From NCBI GenBank assembly GCA_016717265.1, contig JADKFX010000001.1:1810501-1874500 (forward strand): DNA of 64,000 nucleotides, in the 5' to 3' direction. The notes below the pieces were generated by a model, which did no database searches, was not told the DNA's origin, and saw only the letters and a list, made by a program, of their open reading frames with translations. The stretch is from Saprospiraceae bacterium. Its GTDB lineage: Bacteria > Bacteroidota > Bacteroidia > Chitinophagales > Saprospiraceae. Positions 1 through 8,766 of this stretch are shown here, piece after piece (the first letter of the stretch is position 1; every line of letters begins with the position of its first letter). Both the position numbers and the translations under genes were made by a program.

Positions 1-376
1 CATATTTTTAGAAAAATTTGTTTTCTTGAATATTAGGATACAGTCAATTTTCTGAGGAGATATTCAATCATTGCCTAATGTTTCATTTTGAAATACCTTT
101 TTTGTTGCGATTGAAAATAGAACTGCTTTCAAAGGGTTTGGGGTTCAGATGTACAGGAACTGGGAATTTGACTTCATTTGGAATTGCGTATTCTAATTTT
201 TGAATTTGGACTATTCCCCAACTTTTTATCCTGACCCGAATATTTACCTTGGAGTACTGTTTATTTTCTGCGAATTGTTAATGTGGCGCTTATACATATT
301 AATTCTTTCGGTAAGTTGATTTGACTTTTGTATTTTTGTTGTTCTAATAAATTGAATAATCTTATAATTCACAAGG
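1..376. other. Intergenic leader before the S46 peptidase gene
   Basis: No convincing reading frame is seen on either strand. The sequence is AT-rich. A TATTTTTG element at 331-338 fits the Bacteroidota -7 consensus TAnnTTTG and lies about 40 bases before the ATG at 377, so it may be the promoter of the peptidase gene. No clear -33 TTTG at proper spacing was found. Confidence 0.4.
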
Positions 377-2551
377 ATGATTTTTAAACGTTTAAAACTA
401 TTTGTATTTGCTATTCTAATTTCCATTCATGGATTTTGTGGTGAAGGGATGTGGTTGCCTTTGTTTTTAAAATCTCTGAATGAAAAAGAGATGAAATCAA
501 TGGGAATGAAAATTAGTGCGGAGGATATTTATAGCATTAATAAAGGTTCTTTAAAAGATGCCATCGTGCTATTTGGAGGAGGATGCACATCGGAAATTAT
601 TTCAGACCAGGGACTCATGCTCACCAATCATCATTGTGGATATGGTTATATTCAGTCCTATACTACAATTGAAAATAATTATTTGAGGGATGGATTTTGG
701 GCGAGATCAAAATCAGAGGAACTCAAATGTTCTGGATTGACAGCAACGTTGATCGTAAGAATGGAGGATGTTACACTTAAAGTACTGGATGGGGTAGATG
801 TGAAATGGAATGAGAATAGACGCAGAAATAAAGTGGATGAGAATATTGAGAAAATTAAACTGCAAATTCCAAAAGAAGCAGATCAGGATTTATTAATTCG
901 AAGTTTTTATAATGGAAATCAGTATTTTCTATTTGTCACAGAAGTATTTAAAGATGTTCGACTCGTGGGTGCTCCTCCAGAATCTATTGGCAAATTTGGT
1001 GCAGATACCGATAATTGGGTTTGGCCTCGGCATACAGGAGACTTTTCTTTATTCCGGATTTATGCTAATAAATCGAATCGCCCAGCAGAGTATTCAAAAG
1101 ATAATCAACCCTATAAGCCAAAACATTTTTTACCAATTTCTTTATCAGGTGTTAATGAAGGTGATTTTACAATGGTATTTGGTTTTCCAGGTCGTACCAG
1201 TGAATATTTGATTGCAGAGGCAATACGCCAACAAGTGGAAGTTTTAAATCCAGTGCGGATTTCCTTACGGGATAAAACCTTAAAAATTCTCGACAAACAT
1301 ATGCGTTCCAATGAACAATCAAAAATTCAATACGCATCAAAATATGCAGGTATAGCAAATGCCTGGAAGAAATGGATTGGCGAAAATCTTGGTATGAAGA
1401 TTACCAATGGTTTAAATAAAAAGCAAAAGGCAGATGCAGAATTCCAAAAGCGAGTAAATTCAAATCCATTATATACGGAATATAAAAACTTAATTCCAGA
1501 TTTAGAAAATCAGTATATCCGTTTGGAACCTTTTACAAAATCCAGAGAATATTATTCAGAAACTTTTAGTCGAAATACAGATCTTATAAATTATTATCAA
1601 TTAGTTAAACGGTTGATTGATATATATGAAGGAAGAGGTGAAGCTACCTTTAAGATTAAGCGGGATGAAGTATTGAAAAATGTGGATGGGTATTTTAAAG
1701 ACTTTGATTCTGAAATTGACCAGGAAGTATTCAGTGCATTGCTTGAGGAGTTTTCCAAAGAAATGAATCCTGCATTTGTTTTTCAATACTTAAAAGATGA
1801 ATTGCGAAAAGTGAATTCAGATTATAAGGCATTTGCCAAAAATTTATATACATCTAGCAAATTAATGAATAAAGATAGCTTTTCAAATATTTTTAAATTG
1901 GAATATCCACAATGGCTTACAAAAATTCGAGAGGATAAATTGTTTACCTTTTATGAAGAGATGAATTATTATTTAGCAAATGATATAAATAAAATTTGCT
2001 CAGAATATGAAGATGTCATTTTGGATTTGAGAAGAAAGCATATGGCCGCACTCATGGTTGTTTTACCAGAGAAAAAGTATTATCCTGATGCTAATTCTAC
2101 CTTGCGGGTGACCTATGGAAAAGTGGAAGGCTATAAACCCCGGGATGGAGTCCATTATTTGTCGCGAACTACTTTAGATGGTGTCATGGAAAAATACATT
2201 CCAGGTGATTATGAATTTGATGTACCAAAAAAATTACAAACTTTAATTAATAATAAAGATTACGGAATTTATGGCGAAAATGGTAAAATGCCCCTGGCAT
2301 TTATTGGATCAAATCACACCACGGGAGGCAATTCAGGTAGTCCAGCCATAGATGCACATGGTAATCTGATTGGTTTAAATTTCGATAGAGTTTGGGAAGG
2401 AACAATGAGTGATATTAATTATGATCCTTCCATTTGTCGAAATATTATGGTGGATGCACGATATATTTTATTTATAATTGACAAATTCGCAGGCGCACCC
2501 TGGATAGTACAAGAAATGAAATTAGTGTATCCTAAAAAGCGAAAAAAATAA
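377..2551 (+). CDS. S46 family dipeptidyl peptidase, DPP11-like
   Basis: This 724-residue exported serine peptidase would remove dipeptides from the N terminus of peptides in the periplasm. Residues 1-21 form a signal peptide (MIFKRLKLFVFAILISIHGF). The N-terminal chymotrypsin-like half contains LTNHHCGYG with the catalytic His at about residue 85-86, and the C-terminal half contains GGNSGSP with the nucleophile Ser653. Length matches the usual 700-730 residues of the family. In Porphyromonas DPP11 an Arg 18 residues after the serine selects Asp/Glu at P1, while DPP7 has Gly there. Here that position is Arg671 in FDRVWEGTMSD, so acidic P1 specificity is inferred. The gene stands alone; the next gene is convergent. 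The family call is firm and the specificity is an inference from one residue and its surroundings. Confidence 0.95.
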   Translation: MIFKRLKLFVFAILISIHGFCGEGMWLPLFLKSLNEKEMKSMGMKISAEDIYSINKGSLKDAIVLFGGGCTSEIISDQGLMLTNHHCGYGYIQSYTTIENNYLRDGFWARSKSEELKCSGLTATLIVRMEDVTLKVLDGVDVKWNENRRRNKVDENIEKIKLQIPKEADQDLLIRSFYNGNQYFLFVTEVFKDVRLVGAPPESIGKFGADTDNWVWPRHTGDFSLFRIYANKSNRPAEYSKDNQPYKPKHFLPISLSGVNEGDFTMVFGFPGRTSEYLIAEAIRQQVEVLNPVRISLRDKTLKILDKHMRSNEQSKIQYASKYAGIANAWKKWIGENLGMKITNGLNKKQKADAEFQKRVNSNPLYTEYKNLIPDLENQYIRLEPFTKSREYYSETFSRNTDLINYYQLVKRLIDIYEGRGEATFKIKRDEVLKNVDGYFKDFDSEIDQEVFSALLEEFSKEMNPAFVFQYLKDELRKVNSDYKAFAKNLYTSSKLMNKDSFSNIFKLEYPQWLTKIREDKLFTFYEEMNYYLANDINKICSEYEDVILDLRRKHMAALMVVLPEKKYYPDANSTLRVTYGKVEGYKPRDGVHYLSRTTLDGVMEKYIPGDYEFDVPKKLQTLINNKDYGIYGENGKMPLAFIGSNHTTGGNSGSPAIDAHGNLIGLNFDRVWEGTMSDINYDPSICRNIMVDARYILFIIDKFAGAPWIVQEMKLVYPKKRKK

Positions 2552-2638
2552 TCAATTGCAACAAAAATTCTTTCAATAACTTTTTTAGATTGATTCTACG
2601 AAACATACAAAAGCGTTGAAGTTATTTGCTATGCTACT

Positions 2639-3772
2639 TTAAAATTTTACGAAAGCTTGGCTTGCTTTTTCGGCCCCTTTATTATTGATTAACTTCATAT
2701 AATATGCTCCATTTAGGAAATTAGAAATATCCAATTTTAAATTAGCTACATTTGATATAAATCGATTACTGCGTACAATTTCTTTTCCATAAACATCAGT
2801 AACAACTAAGGTGTAAGAACCTGGATCTAAATTGATGGAAGCAATATTGATTTCATGCTTAGAAGGATTTGGATATATTTTTATCTGATTTATTGCAAAT
2901 TCATTTTCGGTTATTACAAATACTTTATCATCTGGTTTGAATTGTACCGTTGTTGGATTGCCTAAAGTATCAAGATTTACAGAGGCTATAAGCCCTTTTG
3001 TTTCATTGGAAACAAAAGCAAAACTGGTCGTTTTAGTAGTGCCAAAAAATCCAGTAAAAATGCCGGATGCAAGTGCCGTCACATCAATCCAACCTATTGG
3101 AAATGGTTTTGAAATAAAAGCATCCAGGGTGCTTGTGCTTTCTGTTTGTCTTTTTTCTCTTAAAACGTTCCAGGTTTTAGCTGGTAGTTTTAATGTACCC
3201 CAGGCATCTGCTACTTTTGAAAATTTTGTATCAAAATTAATTCTAATGGAATCTGGCTTTAATGGTAACAATGCTAAAATACTATCAGGAATAATTGCAA
3301 TTGGAATATTAATAGAATTTACAACGGAATAGGAAAGGGGATCCGTATAATTTTCAGGATATTTTTGTGTCACTACAGGCTTAGGAAATACATTTGCTCC
3401 GCCAACTCCTGGGATTGGTAATCCTCCTGCTCTTGTGGCGGTTCCTAATAATTCAATCCGATTTGTATAAAATTTATAATAATTTTCAGTCAATCCTTGA
3501 ATAACGACCGCATCTGCAGTTGGAAATGCGGCACTATTGGAACCCTCTGACGACTTACGATAAACTTCAGAACTGTTGATATTTGATGATAACAAACTGA
3601 AATCCCAGCTTTGGTTTCCACCGGTGTTTCCCAATAAAATACCTGTACTTGCGGTATCAATTTTATAGTAAAAAGAATCACCTGTCGCTGGCTGTACGAT
3701 ATTAGTAATAATTGTTTGACCAATTAAAAAACTAGCTATCAGAGTTAAAATTAGGGTAGAAATTAATTTCAT
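2639..3772 (-). CDS. Secreted protein with T9SS type A sorting domain, function unknown
   Basis: This 377-residue protein has an N-terminal signal peptide (MKLISTLILTLIASFLIGQ) and a C-terminal domain of about 75 residues beginning IYPNPSKHEINI and ending GAYYMKLINNKG...FVKF, the typical T9SS sorting module. It should be exported through the outer membrane and be surface-bound or released. The middle 280 residues are rich in Thr, Ser, Gly and aromatic residues, with no catalytic motif that I recognise. The gene lies 9 bases downstream of the ABC exporter on the same strand, so the two may be cotranscribed, but nothing shows a shared function. Confidence 0.75.
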   Translation of the reverse strand: MKLISTLILTLIASFLIGQTIITNIVQPATGDSFYYKIDTASTGILLGNTGGNQSWDFSLLSSNINSSEVYRKSSEGSNSAAFPTADAVVIQGLTENYYKFYTNRIELLGTATRAGGLPIPGVGGANVFPKPVVTQKYPENYTDPLSYSVVNSINIPIAIIPDSILALLPLKPDSIRINFDTKFSKVADAWGTLKLPAKTWNVLREKRQTESTSTLDAFISKPFPIGWIDVTALASGIFTGFFGTTKTTSFAFVSNETKGLIASVNLDTLGNPTTVQFKPDDKVFVITENEFAINQIKIYPNPSKHEINIASINLDPGSYTLVVTDVYGKEIVRSNRFISNVANLKLDISNFLNGAYYMKLINNKGAEKASQAFVKF

Positions 3773-3781
3773 GTGATTTGA

Positions 3782-5608
3782 TTATGTTAGTTGAAATGAT
3801 TGTAAAGATACAAAACTACTGTATTCGCCTCCCTTTTTTAACAAGTCGTCATGGTTTCCTTGCTCTACAATTTGCCCATCTCGCAATACAATAATTTGAT
3901 CAGCATTTTGAATTGTTGTCAACCGGTGGGCTATGATTAAGGCTGTGCGATCTTTTAGAATTTCTGACATAGCTTCCTGAATAATTTTCTCAGAACTCGT
4001 ATCTAATGAGGAAGTGGCTTCATCTAATATGAGAATATCAGGATTTCTCATTAAAGCCCGGGCTATTGTTAAGCGTTGGCGTTGTCCGCCACTTAGTTTA
4101 ATACCTCGGTCCCCAATTATATAATCTAGTCGTTCATCCTGATCTTCAACAAATAGATTAGCATGTGCTGCTTTGAGACTATGCCAGATTCCTTCATCCG
4201 TTACTTCGGACTTTCCAAATAATATATTGTTTCGAATACTGTCATTGAAAAGTATGGGATCCTGGCTAACCATACCCATCAATCCTCTGAGATCATTTAA
4301 TTTTAAATCCTGGATGTTTATTCCATCAATTTTAATAGCACCTTGACGCACTTCATAAAAGCGAGCCAAGAGATCTACAAGCGTAGTTTTACCAGAGCCA
4401 GACGCACCCACAATTGCAATGGTTTTTCCTTTAGGAATTACCAAATTGATATTTTGCAAAACATCAGATGTTTGATTTGGATACCGAAAGGAAACATTTT
4501 CAAACCGGATCTCTTGTTCAAAACGATGAATAGATATTGCCTCTGCAGAATCTTGTATTTGCTCAGGAGCATCTAAAACTTGGTTTATTCGATCTGCAGC
4601 AGCCAAACCTTTTTGGATATTAAAATATGCATTAGATAAAGCTTTTGAGGGTTCAATTACATTAAAAAATGCATATAAAAATGCGATAAAAACAGAGCCA
4701 GCCATTTCATCAGCAAATACTAATTTAGCTCCATACCAAAGTAGGAAACATACAACGGTAATCCCTAGAAATTCAGAAAGGGGAGAAGAAAGGTCTCGTC
4801 TGCGATGAATCTTAATTACCATATTGCGGTATACATCCAGTACCCAATTGAATCTTCCAATTACATAATTTTCAGCTGCAAAGGATTTAATCACGCGCAA
4901 TCCGCCTAAGCTTTCTTCTTGTATAGAAATTAAATCACCCATTAAATGTTGGGCCGTACTAGATTGCTTTCTAAGGGTTCTAGAAATTCCACCGATAACC
5001 ACCGAAGTAAATAGCATTAATACCAAAACAAATAAAGTAAGTGGCGGACTCGTATAAATCATTATGGTCAGACTTCCTAAAATCAATAAGGGATCTTTGA
5101 CTAAGGTTTCCAATGTAGATAAAATGCTAAATTCAATTTCCTGCACATCCGTGGTCATACGGGATATAAGATCTCCTTTTCGCTCTTCAGAAAAATAGGA
5201 AAGTGGTAGGTTCATCCATTTGTTAAATAGCTTTTGGCGAAGTTGCGCAGAAATTCCAACACGCACTGGAGCCATTGTATAAATTGCAAGATACCGGAAT
5301 AAATTTTTGAAGAAAAAAATCAAACCAAGTCCACCACAAATTAACATCAAGGCATCATTTTGATCCCGTTGATTAATCCAAACAGCTAAGCGATATTTTA
5401 CTAAAGAAATAAAATCACCTAAACCCTGTATTTGATCGGGTGCTTGAAAACTCGGCATTTGTTTTTGAAATAACATTTCAAAAAGCGGAATAATCGCAGG
5501 AATACTTAAAATTGTAAAAAGTGTAGCAAGAATATAAAAAACAAAATGTGCCATTACGCGATATCGGTAATTGGCTACCAAACTCATCAATTTAAGAAAA
5601 GGTTTCAA
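3782..5608 (-). CDS. ABC exporter, fused permease and ATPase, MsbA-like
   Basis: This 608-residue half-transporter has a type IV exporter membrane domain with six hydrophobic helices in about residues 15-320, followed by an ATP-binding domain. The ATPase has Walker A (GASGSGKTT), the signature LSGGQRQR, Walker B and D-loop (LILDEATSSLD) and the H-loop (IIAHRL). It should work as a homodimer in the inner membrane. Lipid A or lipid flipping is the usual role of the nearest family (MsbA), but a peptide or drug exporter has the same layout, so the substrate is unknown. The start MKPFLKLMSL is followed by the first membrane helix. It lies upstream of the T9SS cargo gene, with a 9-base gap. Confidence 0.9.
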   Translation of the reverse strand: MKPFLKLMSLVANYRYRVMAHFVFYILATLFTILSIPAIIPLFEMLFQKQMPSFQAPDQIQGLGDFISLVKYRLAVWINQRDQNDALMLICGGLGLIFFFKNLFRYLAIYTMAPVRVGISAQLRQKLFNKWMNLPLSYFSEERKGDLISRMTTDVQEIEFSILSTLETLVKDPLLILGSLTIMIYTSPPLTLFVLVLMLFTSVVIGGISRTLRKQSSTAQHLMGDLISIQEESLGGLRVIKSFAAENYVIGRFNWVLDVYRNMVIKIHRRRDLSSPLSEFLGITVVCFLLWYGAKLVFADEMAGSVFIAFLYAFFNVIEPSKALSNAYFNIQKGLAAADRINQVLDAPEQIQDSAEAISIHRFEQEIRFENVSFRYPNQTSDVLQNINLVIPKGKTIAIVGASGSGKTTLVDLLARFYEVRQGAIKIDGINIQDLKLNDLRGLMGMVSQDPILFNDSIRNNILFGKSEVTDEGIWHSLKAAHANLFVEDQDERLDYIIGDRGIKLSGGQRQRLTIARALMRNPDILILDEATSSLDTSSEKIIQEAMSEILKDRTALIIAHRLTTIQNADQIIVLRDGQIVEQGNHDDLLKKGGEYSSFVSLQSFQLT

Positions 5609-5755
5609 TGATTGGAATCGCTTATTGCTTTAAATGATTTGCGTTAATTCTAGTAATAATTTTGAAAACGTTTGAAAGCTTTTTGTTTTAATTTATATTT
5701 TACTTAAAACAAGCATGCTAAAAATTATTTTGACATACCTAAATTTCGAAGCTTT

Positions 5756-7102
5756 TTATTTTTGAGGTTCGAGCTTAAAAGTATTTAAAAATCCAGTATG
5801 AAAATTCCCAGATCTAAAATCAGGATTCCGCATAAGTTGTTGGTGAAATGGCAAAGTAGTTTTAATTCCTTCAATGATAAATTCATCGAGTGCGCGTTCC
5901 ATTTTAGTAATACATTCTTCGCGAGTCTGTGCTTTACAAATTAATTTTGCAATCATTGAATCGTAATATTGAGGAACTGTATAACCAGAATATACATGGG
6001 TATCTACGCGCACACCATGTCCTTTGGAGGTGTGTAAAGAAGTAATTTTTCCTGGGTTTGGTCTAAAGTCATTATAGGGATCTTCAGCATTTATCCGGAC
6101 TTCAATTGCATGCATTGCAGGAAAATAATTTTTACCTGTTATCGGAATTCCAGCAGCAACTTTAATTTGTTCTTTTATTAAATCGTGATCAATAACTTCT
6201 TCTGTAACCGGATGTTCTACCTGAATTCTGGTATTCATTTCCATAAAATAGAAATTCCGATATTTGTCAACAAGAAATTCGATCGTACCGACACCTTCAT
6301 AATCTATCGCTTTTCCAGCTTTTATTGCGGCTTCTCCCATTAATTCCCGAAGTTCCGAAGTCATAAAAGGAGAGGGACTTTCTTCCACTAATTTCTGATG
6401 CCGCCTTTGAATAGAGCAATCCCGCTCTGAAAGATGAACCACCCTTCCATGCTGGTCACCAACTATTTGGAATTCTATATGTCGTGGCTCTTCTATATAT
6501 TTTTCTATATACATCCCATCATTTGAAAAAGCAGCTTTGGCTTCCTGACGGGCAATACTCCACATGGATTCAAAATCCTCTTCTTTCGTTACAATCCGCA
6601 TTCCTCGACCACCTCCACCTGCTGTTGCTTTTAAAATTACAGGATAACCAATGTCTGATGCTATTTTTTTTCCTTGAACTAAATCTTGTAATAAACCGTC
6701 TGAACCCGGTACTACGGGCACTCCAGCTTTAATCATGGTTTCTTTAGCTGTAATTTTATCACCCATCCTTCTGATTTGATCTGGAGTTGGGCCGATAAAT
6801 TTAATACCATATTGATGACAGATTTCAGCAAACTCAGCATTTTCTGCAAGAAAGCCATAACCAGGATGCACAGCATCTGCATTGGTAATTTCTACCGCCG
6901 CCATTATTTTTGGAATATTGAGATAGGATTGCGAAGAAGCCGGTGGTCCTATACAAACCGCTTCATCGGCAAAACGCACATGAAGACTTTCACGATCTGC
7001 TGTAGAGTAAATGGCTACTGTTTTAATACCCATCTCACGTGCCGTTCGAATAATTCGTAAGGCAATTTCGCCACGATTGGCGATTAATATCTTATTAAAC
7101 AT
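5756..7102 (-). CDS. accC: Acetyl-CoA carboxylase, biotin carboxylase subunit
   Basis: This 448-residue enzyme carboxylates the biotin of AccB using ATP and bicarbonate, the first half-reaction of malonyl-CoA formation for fatty acid synthesis. It begins with the biotin carboxylase N-terminal signature (MFNKILIANRGEIALRIIR). It carries the glycine-rich ATP-grasp loop KATAGGGGRGM and the active-site stretch MEMNTRIQVEHPVTE. Length matches bacterial AccC. It is the last gene of efp-accB-accC: accB ends 12 bases upstream. AccA and AccD are not in the window. Confidence 0.97.
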   Translation of the reverse strand: MFNKILIANRGEIALRIIRTAREMGIKTVAIYSTADRESLHVRFADEAVCIGPPASSQSYLNIPKIMAAVEITNADAVHPGYGFLAENAEFAEICHQYGIKFIGPTPDQIRRMGDKITAKETMIKAGVPVVPGSDGLLQDLVQGKKIASDIGYPVILKATAGGGGRGMRIVTKEEDFESMWSIARQEAKAAFSNDGMYIEKYIEEPRHIEFQIVGDQHGRVVHLSERDCSIQRRHQKLVEESPSPFMTSELRELMGEAAIKAGKAIDYEGVGTIEFLVDKYRNFYFMEMNTRIQVEHPVTEEVIDHDLIKEQIKVAAGIPITGKNYFPAMHAIEVRINAEDPYNDFRPNPGKITSLHTSKGHGVRVDTHVYSGYTVPQYYDSMIAKLICKAQTREECITKMERALDEFIIEGIKTTLPFHQQLMRNPDFRSGNFHTGFLNTFKLEPQK

Positions 7103-7114
7103 GAAAATGGAAGA

Positions 7115-7618
7115 TTAAGGTTCAACTAAGAATAATACCTGGTCATATTCAACAGGTGACGCATCTTCAACCATCACTTTTACAATCGTACCTTTTACCT
7201 CACTTTCTATTTCGTTGAAAAGCTTCATAGCTTCAATGATACATACCGTAGTGCCAGAATCAACTTTGTCACCAACTTTCACAAATTGAGGTTTGTCTGG
7301 CCCTGGAGAACGATAAAAAGTGCCGACCATAGGTGATTTAATTTCAAGTAAGTTTTTTGAACCTTCTGAAGAATCATTTTCGTTTTTATCAGATACTGCA
7401 ATTTGTCCAATGCCCGCTGGTGGTTTAGCTAAATTTAAGGGCTCATGATGACTAATCGCTGGAGCAGAAGGCAAATACGAAACAGGCATTGCATGTTGCG
7501 TAGTGATTGCTTTTCCGGTTTTAATTTTCAACTCAAAATCGCCTTCCTTCATTTTGAATTCAGCAAGATCTGATTTGCTAACCAGACGAATGAGTTCCTG
7601 AATTTCTTTAAAGTTCAT
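7115..7618 (-). CDS. accB: Acetyl-CoA carboxylase biotin carboxyl carrier protein
   Basis: This 167-residue carrier protein holds the biotin that moves between AccC and the carboxyltransferase. The C-terminal 80 residues form the biotinyl domain. The biotinylation motif reads EAMKLFNEI with the modified lysine at about Lys132. The N-terminal part (MNFKEIQELIRLVSKSDLAEFKM...) is the usual AccB helix region, followed by a linker rich in Pro and Ala. It starts 4 bases after the efp stop and is followed by accC after 12 bases, which supports an operon. Confidence 0.97.
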   Translation of the reverse strand: MNFKEIQELIRLVSKSDLAEFKMKEGDFELKIKTGKAITTQHAMPVSYLPSAPAISHHEPLNLAKPPAGIGQIAVSDKNENDSSEGSKNLLEIKSPMVGTFYRSPGPDKPQFVKVGDKVDSGTTVCIIEAMKLFNEIESEVKGTIVKVMVEDASPVEYDQVLFLVEP

Positions 7619-7622
7619 TTTT

Positions 7623-8189
7623 CTATTGTTTTACACGTTCAATATACTCTTTAGTTCTGGTGTCTACTCGCACATGGTCTCCTTCTTCTACAAAAAGGGG
7701 AACTTTTACTTGGGCACCACCTTCCAAGGTAGCCATTTTTTGAGCATTGGTAGCAGTATTTCCTCGCACTCCAGCCTCTGTGTTGACGACAGTCATTACC
7801 ACATGCGCTGGAAGATCTACCGTAAGTGGTATTTCCTTTTCTACATGGTATAATACCTCAGCTTCCATACCTTCTTTTAAAAACTCTCCGTTTTCAATCA
7901 AGTTTGCATTAATAGCTTCCTGGTCAAAAGTCTCGGTATTCATAAAATGAAATCCAGATTCATCTTTATATAGATATTGCATTTTACGTCTTTCCACGCG
8001 AACATCATCTATATCATGACCTGCTACAAATGTATTTTCAACAACCTTGCCAGATGATAAACTTTTCAAACGGGTCCTTACAAAGGCGTTTCCTTTGCCA
8101 GGTTTAACATGTTGAAATTCAACAATCACGTAAATATCGTTATTATAATTAATACACAAGCCGTTTCTTATATCCGAAGTATTTGCCAT
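7623..8189 (-). CDS. efp: Translation elongation factor P
   Basis: This 188-residue protein relieves ribosome stalling at proline runs. It has the KOW-like N-terminal domain followed by two OB folds. The conserved loop reads KPGKGNAFV with the tip lysine at Lys32, the position that is post-translationally modified in many bacteria. No epmA or epmB genes are in this window, so the modification type is unknown. It is the first gene of the efp-accB-accC operon, an order common in bacteria. A TATCTTTG element on the minus strand at 8213-8220 lies 24 bases before the ATG. Confidence 0.97.
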   Translation of the reverse strand: MANTSDIRNGLCINYNNDIYVIVEFQHVKPGKGNAFVRTRLKSLSSGKVVENTFVAGHDIDDVRVERRKMQYLYKDESGFHFMNTETFDQEAINANLIENGEFLKEGMEAEVLYHVEKEIPLTVDLPAHVVMTVVNTEAGVRGNTATNAQKMATLEGGAQVKVPLFVEEGDHVRVDTRTKEYIERVKQ

Positions 8190-8752
8190 TATTTAATTTT
8201 TAAAAACAGGCGCAAAGATAATCTAAAAGCATTGACTCGGTTCGTTTGAGACCGATTTAATAAGAATCTCTGGTGAATTGTATGCTTCAGACGATAGCAC
8301 TGAAGAATTTTTGCCAAAAACTCCTTGATTATTTACAAAATCTAGATTAATTAGCTTTATAGTTCTTAAATGCCCTAAATTCTTGCTTGAATCCTAGGGC
8401 ATTCATTAAGTCTCATCCTTGACCTGCGTTGTTTAAATACGTTAAATTTTGAATGCATTTATTGAGAATGTATCGTTTCTCTCTGAATTTAAATCCAAAT
8501 TCAGGTAAAGAATTTATGTTTTTGTGTAAATATATTTGATCAAAATCTGAAGGCTATAAATTTACCTTTCTAAATGTTTATGGAAGAAGAATACCCAAAT
8601 GTCTATTTCAAATTTTAATCTAAATATTCAGAAGAATATAAATAAGTACTATCCATTTAATAGATGGGTTGAAGCCATAATTATTAAAAGTTAAAAGATA
8701 AATTTTTTTCAGAATGGAAACAAGTACAAATTTCTAAAAACCTGGTGTCGGA
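8190..8752. other. Intergenic region between the convergent-side OmpA gene and efp
   Basis: About 560 bases without a supported gene. Apart from the efp -7 element at 8213-8220 and a hairpin overlapping the stop of the OmpA-like gene, I see only AT-rich sequence with many stops in all frames. No tRNA-like structure and no clear repeat was found. Confidence 0.4.
8213..8220 (-). promoter_or_regulatory. Likely -7 element of the efp-accB-accC promoter
   Basis: On the minus strand the octamer TATCTTTG matches the Bacteroidota -7 consensus TAnnTTTG exactly and sits 24 bases upstream of the efp start. A convincing -33 TTTG box at proper spacing was not seen, so the call rests on the -7 match and its position. 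Confidence 0.45.
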
Positions 8753-8766
8753 TTATCTCGGCACCA
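8733..8766 (-). terminator. Possible terminator of the OmpA-like gene
   Basis: On the minus strand a GGTGCCG...CGACACC hairpin with one G-T pair overlaps the stop codon at 8753-8755 and is followed by GGTTTTTAG. The T-run is short, so this is a weak intrinsic terminator candidate. Confidence 0.35.

Noticed and set aside
2937..3332. 131-codon frame opposite the T9SS protein gene
   Set aside because: It lies wholly antisense to a gene with a signal peptide and sorting domain, so it is a shadow.
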